From Acinetobacter sp. C32I (GTDB taxonomy: Bacteria; Pseudomonadota; Gammaproteobacteria; Pseudomonadales; Moraxellaceae): 64,000 bases of DNA. This document shows positions 53,081-61,605 of this stretch, one piece after another (position 1 is the first letter of the stretch; every line of letters begins with the position of its first letter). The DNA is taken from positions 3,162,001 through 3,226,000 of the forward strand of contig NZ_CP098480.1 of assembly GCF_023702715.1 (NCBI RefSeq), written 5' to 3'. The translations under genes and the position numbers were made by a program. Below the pieces are notes generated by a model. That model did not search any database, was not told the DNA's origin, and worked only from the letters and a program-made list of their open reading frames with translations.

Positions 53081-54295
53081 TTAGTTTTCGAAAGTCACTT
53101 TCGGGTTATTCAAGCCTTTGGCTAAAGTGAAGATACTAATCAATGCCAAGGCAACAAAACTGATTACACCATAAATTAAGATATTTTCATTGAAATGATC
53201 AACTACATAACCACCGAGTAGTGAACCTGTGGCAATCATCACTTGGAACATACCCACAAATAGAGGCATGCCTTTTTCAACCGCGTGAGGGGCATGCACA
53301 AACATCCAGATATTGGCTGAGGTCGGGAAAGCACCGAAAGCGAAGCCCCATAAAGCAGTCAATACAATTGCCCCAAACTGGTGGGTCGCGAAAATCGGGA
53401 AGCCGAAGAATACGATGGCAAAACAGATCCCGACAAAGGCGAGGGTATAGCGCACATTTAAATTGCCACTATAGCCAGCAAATGCATTGCCAAAAATTCC
53501 TGCAATGCCGTAGAGCAATAACAATGAACTGATGGTGGTGCCATCAAAGCCCGCAATATTTTTAAAGAAAGGCGCTAAATAACTGTAGGCACAGAAGTGA
53601 GCGAGACCAATCAGTAACACGATCAACATACCACTACGTGCCTTCGGCGTACGGAGTAAGGCAGGTAGGTCACGTAAATGAATGGCAGATTCAGGTTTCA
53701 GCGCCGGTAAGAAAATGAGTTGTAGCACCAACACCACCAAGCCGATTGCTGCGGTAATCCCAAAGGCACTGCGCCAACCATAGAATTCACTCAGCCATGT
53801 CCCGATTGGAACACCAAGGACAGTTGCAAAAGTAACACCCGCCATCACAATGGCAGTGGCTTTGGCAATAGGGAGGTGCGCTGGTGCAAGTTTGCCACTG
53901 AGCGCAATGGCGGTGGCCCAGAAGCCACCAATTGAAATACCGAGGACCAAACGGCTGAGCAACAACACATTAAAGCTCTCTGCAAAGGCAGTAATGGTGT
54001 TGGCAATCACCATAATCGCAGTCAACAGGATCAACACATAACGACGATCTAGTTGTTTCACGGAAATTGGGAGTAATGGTGCAGCAATTGCAGCCATCAC
54101 CCCAGGTAAGGTAATGATTAATCCAGCCGTACCCACCGAAATATTTAAGTCGGTCGCGACACTATTGAGGACGCCCACAGGTAAGAATTCACTGGTGACC
54201 AGTGCAAAGGCAGCAACAGCGACTGCTAAAATTGCATACCAGCTTCCTTGTGTGGTTTCAGTGGGTCGTGCCTCTGAAGAGGTGGATTGTTCCAT
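53081..54295 (-). CDS. MFS transporter, DHA1-type, paralogue A
   Basis: 404 residues with 12 predicted helices. VAVAAFALVTSEFLPVGVLNSVATDLNISVGTAGLIITLPGVMAAI and the helix 4 region LLLSRLVLGISIGGFWATAIALSGKLAP are the marks of the AraJ/SotB-type drug or sugar exporters. Closely related to the gene at 54599-55822: both share nearly all such motifs. Its upstream region is also homologous, with the same two operators. The AraC-type gene follows. Confidence 0.87.
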   Translation of the reverse strand: MEQSTSSEARPTETTQGSWYAILAVAVAAFALVTSEFLPVGVLNSVATDLNISVGTAGLIITLPGVMAAIAAPLLPISVKQLDRRYVLILLTAIMVIANTITAFAESFNVLLLSRLVLGISIGGFWATAIALSGKLAPAHLPIAKATAIVMAGVTFATVLGVPIGTWLSEFYGWRSAFGITAAIGLVVLVLQLIFLPALKPESAIHLRDLPALLRTPKARSGMLIVLLIGLAHFCAYSYLAPFFKNIAGFDGTTISSLLLLYGIAGIFGNAFAGYSGNLNVRYTLAFVGICFAIVFFGFPIFATHQFGAIVLTALWGFAFGAFPTSANIWMFVHAPHAVEKGMPLFVGMFQVMIATGSLLGGYVVDHFNENILIYGVISFVALALISIFTLAKGLNNPKVTFEN

Positions 54296-54353
54296 GAGAA
54301 TTTCCTTATTTGTCAGTTGGATGACAAAAGGGTGGAGAATAAATTAATTTTTT

Positions 54354-54423
54354 ATAACGATCGCTATGAAATAAAATAGTAGATAAATAGAGTATCGTCA
54401 AATATTTTTATAGTGATCATTAT
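54354..54423. promoter_or_regulatory. TetR-type operator pair upstream of MFS paralogue A
   Basis: ATAACGATCGCTAT (54354-54367) and ATAGTGATCATTAT (54410-54423), start-to-start distance 56 bp. Both fit a common quasi-palindrome, ATAryGATCryTAT. The pair matches the pair at 55881-55950 in sequence, orientation and spacing. Confidence 0.75.
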
Positions 54424-54442
54424 AAAAATATCTGTAAGGCTT

Positions 54443-54463
54443 ATGAGAAATTTGAATGGTTAG
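54443..54463 (+). pseudogene. Vestigial tetR start next to MFS paralogue A
   Basis: 20 bp after the second operator an ATG opens a 6-codon frame (MRNLNG) that stops at TAG. In the homologous region beside paralogue B the ATG of the intact tetR gene lies at exactly the same distance (55970). The surrounding bases align (TTATnAAAATAnCTGT, then TTATGAnAAAT). I take this as the remnant of a deleted tetR copy. Confidence 0.5.
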
Positions 54464-54497
54464 GACAATTGCGACTGAAGTGGAACGCAATCAATAG

Positions 54498-54529
54498 GGT
54501 CGCTTTAATGTATCGTTGCAAAAGCGACC
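54498..54529. other. Hairpin between the two MFS genes
   Basis: GGTCGCTTT, 14-nt loop, AAAGCGACC: a 9-bp perfect stem with further CAAT/ATTG pairing possible outside it. It lies downstream of paralogue B and could end its transcript, though no T run follows. The rest of the 303-bp gap (54464-54598) holds no frame or repeat that I can see. Confidence 0.5.
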
Positions 54530-54598
54530 ATTGATTATGGATTAAACACAGGATCTCAGCTCAAGCTAGAACACTCATATTGCTGACCTCAGCTTGTA

Positions 54599-55822
54599 TC
54601 ATTGTTTTTGATAATGAATTTGGGGGTTGTTCAGGCCGCGTGCCAGCGTAAAGATCAATACCAGAGAACAGAGGACCAATGGCAACATGGCAAAAAATAA
54701 GATCGTGCCATTAAAATAATCCACGATGATACCGCCAAACATACTGCCAAGCGCAATCAGAATTAAGAAGGTTAATGTCACCATTGGCATGCCTTTTTCA
54801 ACGGCTTCAGGGGCATGGGTAAACATCCAGATGTTGACTGCGGTTGGGATGATGCCATAAGCGAAGCCCCATAAAGCCGTCAATATGATTGCAGAGCTGA
54901 CCTGTGCTCCAGACAGCGGCAGACACAGAAAGGCAAAGAAGAAGGTGATACCACTGACTGCGAAGGTATAACGGATATTCTTCTGACCCAGATAGCCTGC
55001 AAAAATATTGCCAAAAATCCCAGCAATCCCATAGACCAGCAGTAAACGGCTAATCAAGCCATCAGAGAAGTCCAATTGATGCTTAAAAAAGGCAGAAAAA
55101 TAACTATAAGCCGCAAAATGTGCAAAGCCCATAAAAATAAAGATGATTAAGCCTTTACGTGCAGCAGGATGTTGCAACAGAATCGGGAGCTCATTCCAAC
55201 GTAGCGAAGAAGCCGGTTTGAGTTGAGGCAGATACAGATACTGGAAGATAAATAGAAGTACCCCTATCAATGAAATCGCCGTGAAAGAAGTTTGCCAACC
55301 ATTATATTGAGCCAACCATGTGCCCATCGGCACGCCCAATACGCTGGCCAAGGTCACTCCGAAAGCCACCCAAGCCGTTGCTTTGGCAATCGGTAAATGG
55401 GGCGGTGCAAGGCGACCGCTTAAAGCAACCGCAGTGGCCCAGAATCCGCCAACAGCAATGCCCAGAATGATACGTCCGACTAGCAGCAGGATAAAGTTAG
55501 GCGCAAATGCTGTAAGGAGATTGGCGACAATCATTAATAGGGTAAGCATCAATAGCAGAGTACGTCGATCCAGTGTTTTCGCCGAAATGGGAATCAGCAC
55601 TGCAGCAAACATACCGACGATTGCGGTCAATGAAACGGTTAGACCTGCTGTTCCTACAGAGACTTGAAAGTCCCGCGCAATCTCATTGAGTACACCAATC
55701 GCAAGGAACTCACCTGTGACTAAGGCAAAAGCGCTGAATGTAACAGAGAGTAATGCGAGCCAGTTCCCTTGCGAAGGATTTGATTGCAGTGAACTGATGT
55801 CAGTGGCAGATGGGTTTTCCAT
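54599..55822 (-). CDS. MFS transporter, DHA1-type, paralogue B
   Basis: 407 residues, 12 helices. Near-identical plan to the gene at 53081-54295: LLSVTFSAFALVTGEFLAIGVLN, VSVGTAGLTVSLTAIVGMFAAVLIP, LLLVGRIILGIAVGGFWATAVALSGRLAPPHLPIAKA. Probably exports a drug-like or sugar-like compound. Divergent from the tetR gene with the twin operators between them, so TetR is likely to repress it. It and paralogue A appear to be products of a tandem duplication. Confidence 0.87.
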   Translation of the reverse strand: MENPSATDISSLQSNPSQGNWLALLSVTFSAFALVTGEFLAIGVLNEIARDFQVSVGTAGLTVSLTAIVGMFAAVLIPISAKTLDRRTLLLMLTLLMIVANLLTAFAPNFILLLVGRIILGIAVGGFWATAVALSGRLAPPHLPIAKATAWVAFGVTLASVLGVPMGTWLAQYNGWQTSFTAISLIGVLLFIFQYLYLPQLKPASSLRWNELPILLQHPAARKGLIIFIFMGFAHFAAYSYFSAFFKHQLDFSDGLISRLLLVYGIAGIFGNIFAGYLGQKNIRYTFAVSGITFFFAFLCLPLSGAQVSSAIILTALWGFAYGIIPTAVNIWMFTHAPEAVEKGMPMVTLTFLILIALGSMFGGIIVDYFNGTILFFAMLPLVLCSLVLIFTLARGLNNPQIHYQKQ

Positions 55823-55880
55823 AAAAATCCCCTTTATTGTTAGTGAGATAACAATAAACTTTAAAAAAGAGTAATTTTTT

Positions 55881-55950
55881 ATAACGATCGATATAAAATA
55901 AAATAGTTGATTAATGTTGCTGCGTCAATTAATTTGATAGTGATCGTTAT
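55881..55950. promoter_or_regulatory. TetR-type operator pair between MFS paralogue B and tetR
   Basis: ATAACGATCGATAT (55881-55894) and ATAGTGATCGTTAT (55937-55950), 56 bp apart. The first lies near the MFS promoter, the second just before the tetR start, the layout of a divergent, autoregulated TetR pair. Confidence 0.78.
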
Positions 55951-55969
55951 GAAAATACCTGTGACTGTT

Positions 55970-56614
55970 ATGACAAATGCACCTGATCCTCTGCCAACAC
56001 CCTGTGATGACAGCTTGAAAAAAAAGCGTGGTCGTCCGAAGTGTTTTGACGAGCAGCAGGCTTTGGAAAAAGCCATGTTGTTATTTTGGGAGCATGGTTA
56101 TGAAGCCACATCGATCAGTGATTTAACGCAAGCGCTAGAGCTGACTGCACCGAGCTTATATAGTAGCTTTGGTGATAAAGCGGGTCTGTTTTATAAATGC
56201 ATCGACTATTATTTAGCCCATGAAGCTTGTCCGATTGTTCCTATTTTTTTAGAAGCCAAAACCGCCAAAGTTGCCTTTGAACTTTATTTATATGACAACG
56301 TCAAGCGTTTGGCTCAACCCAATAAACCAGCAGGTTGTATGTTGGTAGTTGCCACCATGAACTGCTCGGATAATGCACAGGCAGTGCAACACAATATTCT
56401 GGAAAAACGTTTGCAGACCAAGCAAAAACTGTTTGAGCGTTTAGAGCAGGGCGTTGCCAACGGTGATTTGCCAGCAACAGCGCCTTTACAGGAAATGACC
56501 GACTTCTATGCAACGGTTGTACAGGGCCTGACCATTCAAGCACGAGATGGGGCGACTGTTGAACAACTGCATAAGGTGGTTGAACACGCGATGCGCGGAT
56601 GGGAGTTGTTCTAA
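55970..56614 (+). CDS. TetR-family repressor
   Basis: 214 residues from the ATG at 55970. A basic segment KKKRGRPKCFDEQQALEKAMLLFWEHGYEATSISDLTQALELTAPSLYSSFGDKAGLFYKCIDYYL forms the tetR_N helix-turn-helix; the rest is the helical ligand domain with a Cys-rich AGCMLVVATMNCSD stretch. Earlier in-frame ATGs at 55949 and 55907 exist, but 55949 lies inside the second operator and is not conserved in the duplicated copy, whereas 55970 is. It is divergent from an MFS gene and is its probable repressor; through identical operators it could also control the second MFS gene. Confidence 0.87.
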   Translation: MTNAPDPLPTPCDDSLKKKRGRPKCFDEQQALEKAMLLFWEHGYEATSISDLTQALELTAPSLYSSFGDKAGLFYKCIDYYLAHEACPIVPIFLEAKTAKVAFELYLYDNVKRLAQPNKPAGCMLVVATMNCSDNAQAVQHNILEKRLQTKQKLFERLEQGVANGDLPATAPLQEMTDFYATVVQGLTIQARDGATVEQLHKVVEHAMRGWELF

Positions 56615-56714
56615 ACCCCCATGTCGTGACTGCGATATAAATGTCTGAAATACGATATTTCAATTATTTTGGACATCTTTCACAATACTCTCATTGCTGA
56701 GATAGGGTGAGAAA

Positions 56715-57638
56715 ATGATGGGTCGGTTAAGTAAGTACCAAAAATGGGCTTTTGTCTTGCCCTTGATTGCGGTTTTGATTTGGTCGTTGAATATTGCCGT
56801 GACACGCTATGTGGCGGACTATATTTCGCCTGTGAGTATTAGTTTTTATCGTTGGTTTGTTGCCTTTATTATTTTGACACCGTTTATGTTGCCAAAAGTA
56901 TGGAAACAACGTGCTTTAATTGCGCCGTATCTTCCTAAATTAGCGGTGTTGAGCGCCTTTGGCATGGTGTTGTATCAAGGTCTTTCTTATACCGCAGCGC
57001 ACTATACTACAGCAACCAATATGGGCATTGTGAATGCCTTTGTCCCGATCTTTACGATCTTTATCTCTTATTTCATTTTAAAAGATGTACCAAACCGTTT
57101 TGCGATTTTTGGCAGCCTCTTGTCCTTTGCGGGTTTGATCTATGTCATGAGCCAAGGCCATCTTTCTAGTTTGTTTGAGCAGGGTGGACACTGGGGCGAT
57201 GCGGTGATGGTACTGGCTGTTGGTTTCTATGCGTTTTATGGCGTATTCTTGAAAAAATGGCAGCTACAGTTGCCATTGATGACCAGTCTATACGTACAAA
57301 TTGCGTTTGCATTGTTGTACCACATCCCATTTTTACTCTGGCTTGGCCTAGATGGGATTAATGCTGAAAATGCAGCAAGTGTGCTGTATGCTGGGATGTT
57401 CCCGTCGCTGATTGCCCCGTTATTATGGATGGTGGCCGTACAGGCGATTGGCCCAAACCGGACCAGTATTTTCATGAATTTAATGCCGGTATTCACTGCG
57501 ATTATTGCCAGTTTCTGGTTGTCAGAGCACTGGACGATTTACCATACCATCGGTGGTGTGATGATCCTCATCGGTATTGTCATGGCACAGAAGAAAACCG
57601 TGAAAGCACCTGCACAATTGGCAGAACCTGCAGCATAA
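56715..57638 (+). CDS. DMT-superfamily transporter, EamA type
   Basis: 307 residues, ten helices in two EamA repeats. The first begins VLPLIAVLIWSLNIAVTRYVADYISPVSISFYRWFVAFIIL with conserved LAPYLPKLAVLSAFGMVLYQGLSYTA; the second is GHWGDAVMVLAVGFYAFYGVFLKKW and ends FMNLMPVFTAIIASFWLSEHWTIYHTIGGVMILIGIVMAQ. Exporter of unknown metabolites. It starts at adjacent ATG codons (56715 or 56718), the first preceded by AGGGTGAGAA. Confidence 0.87.
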   Translation: MMGRLSKYQKWAFVLPLIAVLIWSLNIAVTRYVADYISPVSISFYRWFVAFIILTPFMLPKVWKQRALIAPYLPKLAVLSAFGMVLYQGLSYTAAHYTTATNMGIVNAFVPIFTIFISYFILKDVPNRFAIFGSLLSFAGLIYVMSQGHLSSLFEQGGHWGDAVMVLAVGFYAFYGVFLKKWQLQLPLMTSLYVQIAFALLYHIPFLLWLGLDGINAENAASVLYAGMFPSLIAPLLWMVAVQAIGPNRTSIFMNLMPVFTAIIASFWLSEHWTIYHTIGGVMILIGIVMAQKKTVKAPAQLAEPAA

Positions 57639-57839
57639 ATGTGAAATGGTTTGGTGTGTTTGATCAAAATAACAACAAACGCACCAAATTATTTTTTTGA
57701 TGACTGTGCTTTCTATATGATTTGCAAATATATTTTTAAGAATTATTAAATTTATGATCAAAAAAAAGCTGAATAAAAATATAAATATAATTTTATTGAA
57801 AATGCGGAAGTGACAAAATTGGTACGCTTTTCACACTTT

Positions 57840-57868
57840 TTGTTAGATAAATAATATATTTGTATAAA
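57840..57868 (+). promoter_or_regulatory. Promoter of the candidate small RNA
   Basis: TTGTTA (57840-57845), 17-bp spacer, TATAAA (57863-57868). The spacing is ideal, and no reading frame with a ribosome site follows before the terminators. Confidence 0.6.
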
Positions 57869-57953
57869 TGAGACGATTCCCCCATAATAACCAACACAGC
57901 AAGATGATTCATTTGAGAATGAATAAGTTGCTTATCAAATTTGCGAACCCTCT

Positions 57954-57978
57954 GGATGTGATTATACACATCCTTTTT
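57954..57978 (+). terminator. First terminator of the small RNA candidate
   Basis: GGATGTG, ATTATA, CACATCC, TTTTT. Confidence 0.75.
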
Positions 57979-57980
57979 AT

Positions 57981-58014
57981 GCTCAGTTATCCCTATATAA
58001 CTGAGCTTTTTTTT
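57981..58014 (+). terminator. Second terminator of the small RNA candidate
   Basis: GCTCAGTTAT, CCCTAT, ATAACTGAGC, then eight T. A strong rho-independent terminator reading rightwards. Confidence 0.88.
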
Positions 58015-58031
58015 GTCCGCTATTCACCTAA

Positions 58032-58601
58032 TTAAGCGCGAACAACTTCACCTGTCAGTGCATTCAAAATGCGACTCGGTTCTCGGCTCAACCCTAAATC
58101 ACCTTCGAGATAATGTAATGAAGTGCTGAAGTAAAGTTGCGCTTCTTCTAAGCTTTGTGCGGGTGTGAGACCAGCAGGGTTGGCGCTGGTCGAGACAATA
58201 AAGCCGCCAAATTGCTGGCATAGCTGCATGCACAACGGATGTGTCGTGACCCGGACTGCGACCAAAGGATGTTGGCCTTTGATCCATGCTGGAATACTTT
58301 GATCAGCAGGAAGTAGCCAGGTTGTGGCACGTTCTGTCTCAAGGCGATTCGACCAACTGGCGATCACTTGCTGACGCAGATTAGTGTTCAAGTCCTGCAA
58401 TAAATGTTCGACTTGGTCTAAATGCCCGGCCAATAAGATCACACCTTTTTCAACAGGGCGATGTTTCAGTTCAAGAATTTCCTGAAATGCCTGTTCATTG
58501 AAGGGGTCACAGCCTAAGCCCCAAACTGCTTCAGTTGGGTAAGCCAGAACCTGTCCTTGTTTTAAAAGATGGGCTGCTTCAGCAATAGAGGAGGTAATCA
58601 T
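58032..58601 (-). CDS. tsaC: Threonylcarbamoyl-AMP synthase (YrdC/Sua5)
   Basis: 189 residues, YrdC domain. Makes threonylcarbamoyl-AMP for t6A37 of tRNAs reading ANN codons. VLAYPTEAVWGLGCDPFNEQAFQEILELKHRPVEKGVILLAG at the N-terminus carries the substrate-binding K..R.....K residues, and VSTSANPAGLTPAQSLEEAQLYF the C-terminal motif. Short TsaC form without the Sua5 domain. Transcribed with dprA and the LysM gene on this strand (gaps 36 and 10 bp). Confidence 0.93.
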   Translation of the reverse strand: MITSSIAEAAHLLKQGQVLAYPTEAVWGLGCDPFNEQAFQEILELKHRPVEKGVILLAGHLDQVEHLLQDLNTNLRQQVIASWSNRLETERATTWLLPADQSIPAWIKGQHPLVAVRVTTHPLCMQLCQQFGGFIVSTSANPAGLTPAQSLEEAQLYFSTSLHYLEGDLGLSREPSRILNALTGEVVRA

Positions 58602-58637
58602 GGCGTGTATAAAACAAAAGGGAGAATAGGCATTAGT

Positions 58638-59771
58638 TTAATGCATTGGGCGACAACGTAAATAGCGTCCTGCTTGTTGTAGGCATAAACCCAGTAATTC
58701 CAATTCCATTAATTGGGCAGTTAGTTCTGCAATCGTGATTGGATGGCGTAGCGCCAGTTGATCCAAATCTTGTCCAATCCAGTCCAGACTCTGATACAAC
58801 GCAATCAAATGTGCGGGTAAGCTTGGCGGAGGAGTGGTACTGGCTTCATCAATTGGGTGTTGCTGGGCTTGCCATTGCGTCGGTAGTGCTAAATCCTCGA
58901 TAACCTGTTCGGGATGATCGACCAGAATGGCACCTTCTCGAATCAGTTGATGGCAACCTTGATGATGTTCACTGTAAATATGTCCTGGAATCGCAAATAC
59001 CATTTTACCTTGATTGGCTGCTTCATTTGCAGTGATGAGAGAGCCACTTTTCAGTGCAGCCTCCACCACTAAGACACCCAAACTCAGACCACTGACGATC
59101 CGGTTACGTCTTGGGAAGTGCTGTTGTAAGGGCATTGTCGTTGGTAGAAACTCCGTCACGATGGCCCCAGATTGGGTAATTTGTTGTGCCAGTTGTTTGT
59201 GCTGAGCGGGGTAGACGCTATCGAGGCCTGTACCCGTCACTGCAATGGTCCGTTGATGGGCTAATCCACCTTGATGTGCGGCTTGATCAATCCCATGGGC
59301 CAAACCACTGCTGATATAAAAGCCTTTTTCACTTAAATAATAGGCAAAATCATAAGCGACTTGGCGTCCATGTGGACTCGGTTTTCGGCTGCCGACCATG
59401 GCAATCTGTGGTTGTAATAAGGCTTGTGCCTGACCTTGTCCAAATAAAATGGGGGGACGATCTACATAAGGTAGTAGTTGCGTTGGGTAGCCAATATCAT
59501 CAGGCGTTAAAATAAAATCGCTATATTTGCAAACCAGATCAAGTAGTTGTTGGAATTGTTGCTGACCCTGAGGGCTCTGAAATTCGGCTAAACGTTTTAA
59601 GTGATTGGCGTGTAAGCCCAGTTGTGACCATTCTGAGAAACGATGCGGTTGTGTTGCTTGTTCACAACCACCAAAGTGCTGCTGAATTTTGCTGAAACTC
59701 GACAGCGAATGCTGAACCAAGTACCACACCAACACAGTGTGATAGTGATGAGGTGATAATTGATTCAACAT
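58638..59771 (-). CDS. dprA: DNA processing protein DprA (Smf)
   Basis: Binds incoming single-stranded DNA and loads RecA during natural transformation. 377 residues. An N-terminal SAM-like region is followed by the Rossmann core: YPTQLLPYVDRPPILFGQG, IAMVGSRKPSPHGRQVAYDF, GLAHGIDQAAHQGGL, AVTGTGLDSVYPAQHKQLA, FPRRNRIVSGLSLGVLVVEA and GSLITANEAANQGKMVFAIPG, all in standard order. A C-terminal winged helix (DQLALRHPITIAELTAQLMELELLG) ends the protein. Acinetobacter is naturally competent, so the gene should be active. Lies between the LysM gene and tsaC. Confidence 0.95.
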   Translation of the reverse strand: MLNQLSPHHYHTVLVWYLVQHSLSSFSKIQQHFGGCEQATQPHRFSEWSQLGLHANHLKRLAEFQSPQGQQQFQQLLDLVCKYSDFILTPDDIGYPTQLLPYVDRPPILFGQGQAQALLQPQIAMVGSRKPSPHGRQVAYDFAYYLSEKGFYISSGLAHGIDQAAHQGGLAHQRTIAVTGTGLDSVYPAQHKQLAQQITQSGAIVTEFLPTTMPLQQHFPRRNRIVSGLSLGVLVVEAALKSGSLITANEAANQGKMVFAIPGHIYSEHHQGCHQLIREGAILVDHPEQVIEDLALPTQWQAQQHPIDEASTTPPPSLPAHLIALYQSLDWIGQDLDQLALRHPITIAELTAQLMELELLGLCLQQAGRYLRCRPMH

Positions 59772-59781
59772 AGGCGTTTAC

Positions 59782-60939
59782 TTAGTCATCTAAACGAGGT
59801 GGCTTAATATCCGAGCCAAGCTTGATCGGTAGCTCGCTCTCAAGGATATAGGCATAGCTGATACGATCAAAACTCTTAAAGATCATGGCGCTACCTAGAT
59901 ATTGTCCAGGGAGTTTCACTTTTTCTTTAGTTTTCGGATCTCGGACTACTTCACCATCTTGATAGACACTGAACACTTGACCAATTTCAACGCCATCAGT
60001 AGTGCCACGATCAACGGTGACCACGCCATTTTTGGCAGCTGTACCAATTGAACCCATCACACGGATGATTTTGCCGCCGTCTTTTACCTGATTGGCATCA
60101 ATTGGGTAAAATAAGGTTGGTAGCATGGCATCCTGTTCAGCCATAACCCGATCGCCACGACGAACTTCACCGTTATAACTATCGGTAAGTTCAACTGTGG
60201 TGATGTCATTTTCATTGCGAATGGCAACAGCCGAAGCCACTTGTGTCAGCTCAACCCCAAGATTCTGTTTCTTGCCATTTTGGTCTAATACGATGTACGG
60301 TTCACCTTCACGGAATACACCATAACGTTGACCGTTTTCAAGGCCTTTACCACGCACATATACACTTTGGCCTTTACCTGCAAGTACGCGGTTGTCTGCT
60401 GTACCCAAGATATAAGGGGTATTGGCAATCGCCTCTGCTGGCAGGACCGAAGTACGCTCTAACCATTGCTGAATATGTGCCAAAGGAATAACAGGAACAC
60501 TATTATTCAAGGCTTCAACACGGACTTGCGGACGTAGGTTTGAGGTATTACCTGTATAGCGGCGAATAATCCCGTCACAGCCATCCCCCTCATCCTTACC
60601 GATTAAGGGTTTACCGTTCAAACTGCATAGCAGTAAGCGATCGCCTGGATAAATCCAATGCGGATTTTTCACATGCTTATTGCTTGCCCAAATTTCTGGC
60701 CAACGCCAAGGCTTACTTAAAAACTTCCCTGAGATATCCCAAAGTGTATCGCCTTTTTTCACCACATAAACATGCGGTGCCCCCACTTTGACCGAAGGTG
60801 GACTGACATTTGGGCTGGCTGCATGGGCGAAATTCACGCTCATCCCCAAACCTGCACAAATTGCTGCAGCAATCAGTTGTTTTTTTAACCCCAAGGCATG
60901 AAATGAGTGTATGCCGTTTAAAACCTTTTTCATTATCAT
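59782..60939 (-). CDS. LysM-domain envelope protein
   Basis: 385 residues. A signal peptide (KQLIAAAICAGLGMSVNFAHA) is followed by one LysM domain (VYVVKKGDTLWDISGKFLSKPWRWPEIWASNKHVKNPHWIYPGDRL, about 57-103), then a long all-beta periplasmic part. LysM next to dprA is a common gammaproteobacterial arrangement; the protein probably binds peptidoglycan. Two in-frame ATG codons (60939, 60933) precede the signal peptide. It is divergent from def. Confidence 0.85.
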   Translation of the reverse strand: MIMKKVLNGIHSFHALGLKKQLIAAAICAGLGMSVNFAHAASPNVSPPSVKVGAPHVYVVKKGDTLWDISGKFLSKPWRWPEIWASNKHVKNPHWIYPGDRLLLCSLNGKPLIGKDEGDGCDGIIRRYTGNTSNLRPQVRVEALNNSVPVIPLAHIQQWLERTSVLPAEAIANTPYILGTADNRVLAGKGQSVYVRGKGLENGQRYGVFREGEPYIVLDQNGKKQNLGVELTQVASAVAIRNENDITTVELTDSYNGEVRRGDRVMAEQDAMLPTLFYPIDANQVKDGGKIIRVMGSIGTAAKNGVVTVDRGTTDGVEIGQVFSVYQDGEVVRDPKTKEKVKLPGQYLGSAMIFKSFDRISYAYILESELPIKLGSDIKPPRLDD

Positions 60940-61055
60940 AATTCCTAAAAATTATGTGTGTAGTTGCGTTATAATAACGACTTTACACACAATTTTTTGA
61001 TCAAGTATTCCCTTTAGTTGGTTTTTTGATCAATGGCATAAGTGAGGACGACTGT

Positions 61056-61586
61056 ATGGCCTTATTACCTATTCTAAGTTTTCCTGATCCCCGCCTTCGT
61101 ACCATTGCCAAACCAGTCGAAGAAGTCACTGATGATATTCGTCAGCTTGCAGCAGATATGTTTGAAACCATGTACGAGGCACCGGGTATAGGTTTAGCGG
61201 CAACTCAGGTTGATCATCATATTCAGCTTATTGTTATGGACATCTCTGAAGAGAAAAACCAACCGATGGTGTTCATTAACCCCAAAGTCATTCCACTGAC
61301 CGAAGATACTCAGCCTTATGAAGAAGGCTGTCTCTCTGTGCCTCAAATATACGACAAAGTTGAGCGTCCGTCACGCGTAAAAATCGAGGCAATTAACCTT
61401 GAAGGTCAAGCATTTGTGTTAGAAGCTGACGAACTTCTCGCTGTTTGTATCCAACATGAAATGGATCACTTAAATGGCAAACTTTTTGTCGATTATTTAT
61501 CGCCATTAAAGCGTCAACGTGCACGTGAGAAAGTGGAAAAAGTGGTTCGCCAACGTGAAAAAGAAAAAGTCACTGTCAAACGTTAA
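61056..61586 (+). CDS. def: Peptide deformylase
   Basis: Removes the N-formyl group from nascent proteins; Fe2+/Zn2+ enzyme. 176 residues with all three motifs: [16 protein letters not shown] (metal Cys) and QHEMDHLNG (HExxH, metal His pair and catalytic Glu). The ATG at 61056 is the family start ([14 protein letters not shown]); an upstream in-frame TTG lacks support. Divergent from the LysM-dprA-tsaC genes. Confidence 0.97.
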   Translation: MALLPILSFPDPRLRTIAKPVEEVTDDIRQLAADMFETMYEAPGIGLAATQVDHHIQLIVMDISEEKNQPMVFINPKVIPLTEDTQPYEEGCLSVPQIYDKVERPSRVKIEAINLEGQAFVLEADELLAVCIQHEMDHLNGKLFVDYLSPLKRQRAREKVEKVVRQREKEKVTVKR

Positions 61587-61605
61587 GCGCTAGACATTAT
61601 TTAAG

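Larger units (their letters stand above)
57876..58014 (+). ncRNA. Candidate intergenic small RNA with three hairpins
   Basis: Transcript of about 139 nt predicted from the promoter at 57840-57868. Hairpin 1 (57898-57932): AGCAA pairs with TTGCT, and within it ATTCATT with AATGAAT around a TGAG loop. Hairpin 2 (57954-57973): GGATGTG / CACATCC, followed by TTTTT. Hairpin 3 (57981-58006): GCTCAGTTAT / ATAACTGAGC followed by eight T. Hairpins 2 and 3 are terminators, so a roughly 103-nt form is also possible. No coding potential seen. The region 57639-57839 is AT-rich DNA without visible features. Confidence 0.6.

Noticed and set aside
54599..55822. Assembly duplication as the cause of the two similar MFS genes
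   Set aside because: The two genes and their leaders differ at many positions, so they are diverged paralogues, not a copied contig segment.
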